From: Fragilaria crotonensis
Lineage: Eukaryota > Bacillariophyta > Fragilariophyceae > Fragilariales > Fragilariaceae
Direction of reading: 5' to 3'
DNA length: 33,059 nt
NCBI GenBank assembly: GCA_022925895.1
Contig: JAKSYS010000688.1
Location: 1-33,059 of the forward strand
The notes under the pieces: model-generated
Told to the model about the DNA's origin: nothing
The model's database searches: none
Seen by the model: the letters and a program-made list of their open reading frames with translations, nothing else
Part shown: one piece after another, positions 29,631 to 33,059 of the stretch
Layout of the letters: every line of letters begins with the position of its first letter
Position numbering within the stretch: position 1 is the first letter of the stretch
Program-made: the position numbers and the translations under genes

Positions 29631-31570
29631 ATGTCCATAACCGATTCTGTCAACGATCCGAACTTTATTATCTTCACTTCAAGCCTCTTCTCAGTCGCGG
29701 GGGCATCGCTAATCTTGCGATTCATTGGCACCCAACGTAGATTGAAGCTCATGTATAACAGGTTGGTCTTTGGCATAGCGTCGGTCGATCTGGTATACGC
29801 CCTGCATTTTGCTGTCTTCTCTCTGACAATCAGAACGGAAGGTCGACAACCTGGGGTAGCGTGCAGTTACGAAGGATTCATCCACACTGTTTGTGTCTTA
29901 CCGAGTATTTATTACAACGGATTCCTGAGTATCCATTTCGTCACAGCAGTGTGTTACAACAGGAGGTTCCGGAATTCCTTCTCTACTTCGTTTATCGTAC
30001 TCCAAGCAGGATTCGTGGAATTTGTCAGTGCATATTGAAAATGTCTCAACCACGAAATTCTATAATTCACGAGCAGATCTCATGTCAAAACGTGACGCAC
30101 CTCAGAGACTTTTATGTATAAAACGAGAATGACTATGTAGAATCTTTTTGGCTATAAACTATTTATGTCCGACCGATATCATCTCAACCTTCGAACTCTC
30201 GAGCTTGTTCTACAATATAGTGATTTCATTTTGTCCTAGTTGGCAGACTATCGTTCGGACAAATTGTTTTCGAACAAGAGTTACAGATAGGAATCTTGCG
30301 TTAAGTAAAGTTGAGAAAGAATGAGAAAGTTTAAGAAAATATGAGAAACTTTTTTCTCACGTCCGATTGAGAAAGTTTGAGATTATTTAAGAAAATTTAA
30401 GAAGGCGCAATTTTATTACCAGGTTCACGTAGATTATTTGAGATTTTATAAGCAACTCAAATCTTCTTAAAGTTTCTTAAGAAAGTTTGAGAAAACTTAA
30501 GAAAATTTAAGAAACAGCTCGAAAACATATGTATCTTGACGATTCCTAATTAAGAGATTCCATTCGAATGCATCGGAGTATCTCAAGTAATTCCATAAGA
30601 ATCAAACGTGAAGAATTCATTCATCGGATTGTCATACCAGTCGTTACCAATGCATTTTTCCATTCCTTCTTTCATTTTTTTTCGAGCCGAATTTGTCTTT
30701 TGTTCATTTCTACTATTCCATGACTACGGAGAATTTAGATAGGTGTACTCATATATCAAATAAAAAAATATAGTTCGCATGTCAAATGCGAAATTCCGTT
30801 GGAAAACACAAACTCGTCGTAATCGTTTTCACTTATTTTCATGTCGGTCGACAAAAGCGTCGAAAAGAAGATATTCCGGAACCTCCAGTAAAAAAAAGGT
30901 TTTGGAGAAGCTAGAGTCCTACATGCACGCATTTTGTCTTGGCGTACCAATATTGGTTGGGTGTCTAAATCTCGGGTTCGGTGTTTTCGGTCCGGGAAGT
31001 CCCGATGCCTACAGTTGTTTCTTATTGATTAACTTCATACGTAGTGACAGTTGGGTCTTCCCTCTCAATGACCCTCCCCTTGTTTGCGACGTGGGCGGCC
31101 AATGTCGCAATCCATACTCGTTCTCGACGATCATCGCAGCCAATATAGCGACATGGTTTCAAGTGGCGTCTGTTTATCACTGCCGGTCTTCTTAGTATCA
31201 ATAGCTTTCTCATCTACATGAAAGCCCGGGCGTTGTCAAAGCTAGTTCACAACATATGACGGCGGGCTCGCGAAGAACGCCAGGCCAGAAGAATGTAAAG
31301 CAAGTCATCAACCAGTCATTTCTTTACGTTGGTGGCTATTGCATGATCTACATTTGATCGTCATTCTACCATTGGGCCCGCTGCCGACCCGGTTAAATGG
31401 GGTCCTTCAAGTGACTTCATACCAGCTCAAATCATACGCCCTATGTTCGATAACTTTATCCCCTGTCAGGTTTCTATACTGCATGTGTCTTCTTTAGACC
31501 GCGAATGTTGAGATGGAGGAGCCATAACAAATCAAGGTCGTGGTTCTTCGCCTTTCATGACGTTATCATC
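29631..31570 (+). pseudogene. decayed 7TM receptor, cAMP-receptor-like GPCR family
   Basis: Three separated segments read in order as one serpentine receptor. Segment 1 (29631-about 29970) has TM1-TM3, with RRLKLMYNRLVFGIASVDLV after TM1 and a conserved Cys in GVACSYEGFIH. Segment 2 (about 30898-31180) resumes with LESYMHAFCLGVPILVGCLN (TM4) and extends into TM5. Segment 3 (about 31285-31570) has NQSFLYVGGYCMIYI, a TGA (31355-31357) where this family usually has Trp, then SS, and ends with CVFFRPRMLRWR after TM7 plus a charged tail. About 930 bases of non-coding AAGAAA-rich DNA separate segments 1 and 2, and a frame change precedes segment 3. Diatoms and slime moulds carry families of such receptors (known). 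This copy looks non-functional. A large intron in a poorly read gene is the alternative. Confidence 0.6.
30300..30520. repeat. AAGAAA/GAGAAA-rich imperfect repeat tract
   Basis: Units such as GAGAAAGTTTGAGAAA, TTAAGAAAATTTAAGAA and their complement TTTCTTAAG repeat about fifteen times, partly as inverted copies (for example TTTCTTAAGAAA). The tract lies inside the gap that splits the receptor pseudogene. Confidence 0.75.
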
Positions 31571-32179
31571 TCGTGATGCTCCTAGAACTGTGGAAAGGAC
31601 ATTACCAGAGACGAAACCAGCCATCCCAGTGACGCAATCGCGACTTCACAAACGCAGATTATCAACCGTGTTCAAGAGAGGGATGGTGCGTTGATGACGG
31701 CAGAACGATAATGATCGGTGGTTGCGATCCCGTTGATGCTGACGACGACGACAATGTCTATCAAGACCTTTAATAGTTGGCGAGAGTCTCTTTGCAGACA
31801 TGACGGAGGTAATGTTGATGTGCTTCCTAAGTGGGTAACTGCGAGTCGTCGTGAGCCATTGGATCCCTCTTGCTGTGGATACGGGATTGTGTGAATGCTA
31901 TCACACCCGTGTGGTTACCGCCGTTGCTCGGGTCGTCGCTCTGCTTCCTTCACCCACTCACAGACACACACCCAAAGCTACGACAGAATTTTTGGCACCC
32001 TGTAGTGCCTATATTTGTGTATTGGATACTTGATACAACTATGCATACAGGGAAGAAGGAACAGCCCGACAGTGTCAACGATCCAGATAGCTTCACGGCA
32101 GTAAAAGCTAGAAGGGGAGAGATACTAGGCAATTATTAAGTTCCGCAATACTTGTGCACTGCTATCGGGGGAGGAGACC
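31571..32179. other. intergenic or receptor-tail remnant, no defensible gene
   Basis: A charged stretch in plus frame near 31585-31690 (TKPAIPVTQSRLHKRRLS) could be the cytoplasmic tail of the receptor pseudogene. Nothing else is recognised. Confidence 0.35.
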
Positions 32180-33059
32180 TTATTCTGCTCGAGGGGGCCC
32201 TGCGGCCGGTTGGAGACGTTCTTGAATCTCACTAATTGCTTCGAACCGGTTCTCACTCTCTTGCACCGCTACACGAAACAGATCTTCTTGAGCCGTATTG
32301 ATCGGCATGAAGATGTAACCATTCGAACGGTCAATCTTCTGCAAGACTTGACCAACCGATGTAACATTTGAAATGTCGAGAGGTTGAAATTCAACAATCC
32401 ATAGTCTTCAACCAGTTCGGCCAAGCTTCAAATAGTCTCCTATGCTTCTTATAAAATGCTGACCCTTGGTTGACCGCCGGGCTTTTGATACTCTTCATCT
32501 TCGGAAATGTCGAAATCTTCCCCAGATAACGCTCTGCTGCCGTCTATGTAGTCCACAAGACGATCCAAACCCTGACAGTCGAGAAAGAACCCCATATCAA
32601 ACAATAGATCACCAGGCGCCGACGAAAGCAATAAATCTGTTTTCGATAAGACGCTAATAGTGGGTAGCTCGAGTCGAACCATGGTCGCGAGTGATATAAC
32701 GGTGGCGGACAAAAACTGTGTGGCATCGCGACACAGGGTAGCATCGATAAGCTGCACCACCGTCAAGCGCAGGGACAATCGTTTGACAAGCTTCTGCAAG
32801 AGTTGTGAGACTGCCGTCCCATGCGTACACCTCAGACTGGCCTGGTAGATCAATAGCAAGTAGGGAGGCGTCTCTTGTGCTGTTATTTGATCGATAACTT
32901 GAGTCACCCATTCATCAACATGCTCGTTGAGATACTCCATGCAATAGAGCAATCCCCCATTCGGCCCAAGTTCCAGATCTTGCATAACTTGCTTCAGGTG
33001 TATCACGTTCACTGTAACGTCCCACAAAGCATCGTAAGAACGCTCCCTTGAATGATTTC
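32180..33059 (-). pseudogene. GPN-loop GTPase (GPN2-like), C-terminal part, several frameshifts, truncated by the window edge
   Basis: GPN-loop GTPases help RNA polymerase II assembly and nuclear import. The minus strand shows the defining Gly-Pro-Asn loop in LELGPNGGLLYCMEYL (GPN codons 32967-32959). Then come LIDLPGQSEVY with a frame change on each side, the block LRLTVVQLIDATLC, and SLATMVRLELPTISVLSKTDLL, the guanine-specificity region. After it come FYKKHRRLFEA, LAELVEDYG and FQPLDISNVTSVGQVLQKID, then NGYIFMPIN, ending at TAA 32182-32180. At least five one- or two-base frame changes occur in 850 bases, with no introns to explain them. The P-loop lies outside the window. The order and spacing fit GPN2 better than GPN1 or GPN3. 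It is probably a pseudogene or duplicate; poor sequence quality near this end is possible. Confidence 0.7.

Noticed and set aside
30300-30520. CRISPR-like array
   Set aside because: The units are irregular in length and sequence, AT-rich, and without unique spacers; the genome is also eukaryotic.

Overview
The window looks like nuclear DNA of a diatom, or a close stramenopile relative. Four kinds of evidence point this way. Genes are compact with short GT-AG introns (isocitrate dehydrogenase). One protein carries a signal peptide ending in an ASAFAP-like motif, as plastid proteins of secondary algae do. There is a decayed 7TM receptor of the cAMP-receptor-like type. TGACGT(CA) elements and GTAC-rich stretches lie upstream of genes. 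The species cannot be named from the sequence alone.

Layout. 1-682: no gene seen. 683-2406: a non-autonomous element with 34-bp terminal inverted repeats and subterminal hairpins. 2818-5474: a five-exon gene for a mitochondrial monomeric-type NADP isocitrate dehydrogenase, with a perfect TGACGTCA about 200 bp upstream. 6131-7525: an intronless, membrane-anchored Gfo/Idh/MocA-like oxidoreductase. 8157-14424 (minus strand): a tyrosine-recombinase retrotransposon of the DIRS order with complete split direct repeats (A1-ORFs-B1-A2-B2), a Gag-like ORF, RT, RNase H and a tyrosine recombinase. 14718-15521: a putative plastid-targeted glycine-zipper and PspA/IM30-like coiled-coil protein; the DIRS-order element sits about 290 bp upstream of it. 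17553-22780: a Ty3/Gypsy LTR retrotransposon with nearly identical TG...CA LTRs, a CCATA target-site duplication and frame-broken gag-pol. 24551-25481: an adenylate/UMP-CMP kinase with an N-terminal EF-hand-like region, interrupted by one frameshift. 25482-29600: AT-rich, with no gene I can defend. 29631 to about 31570: a decayed 7TM receptor pseudogene containing an AAGAAA-rich insert. 32180-33059 (minus): the C-terminal two thirds of a GPN-loop GTPase (GPN2-like), broken by several indels and cut by the window edge.

The host genes do not form an operon-like set. They are independent housekeeping genes (TCA cycle, redox, plastid membrane, nucleotide metabolism) separated by mobile elements and decayed sequence. 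Many differences between repeat copies are one-base changes in homopolymer length. Some of the frameshifts may therefore be unpolished-read errors rather than biology.
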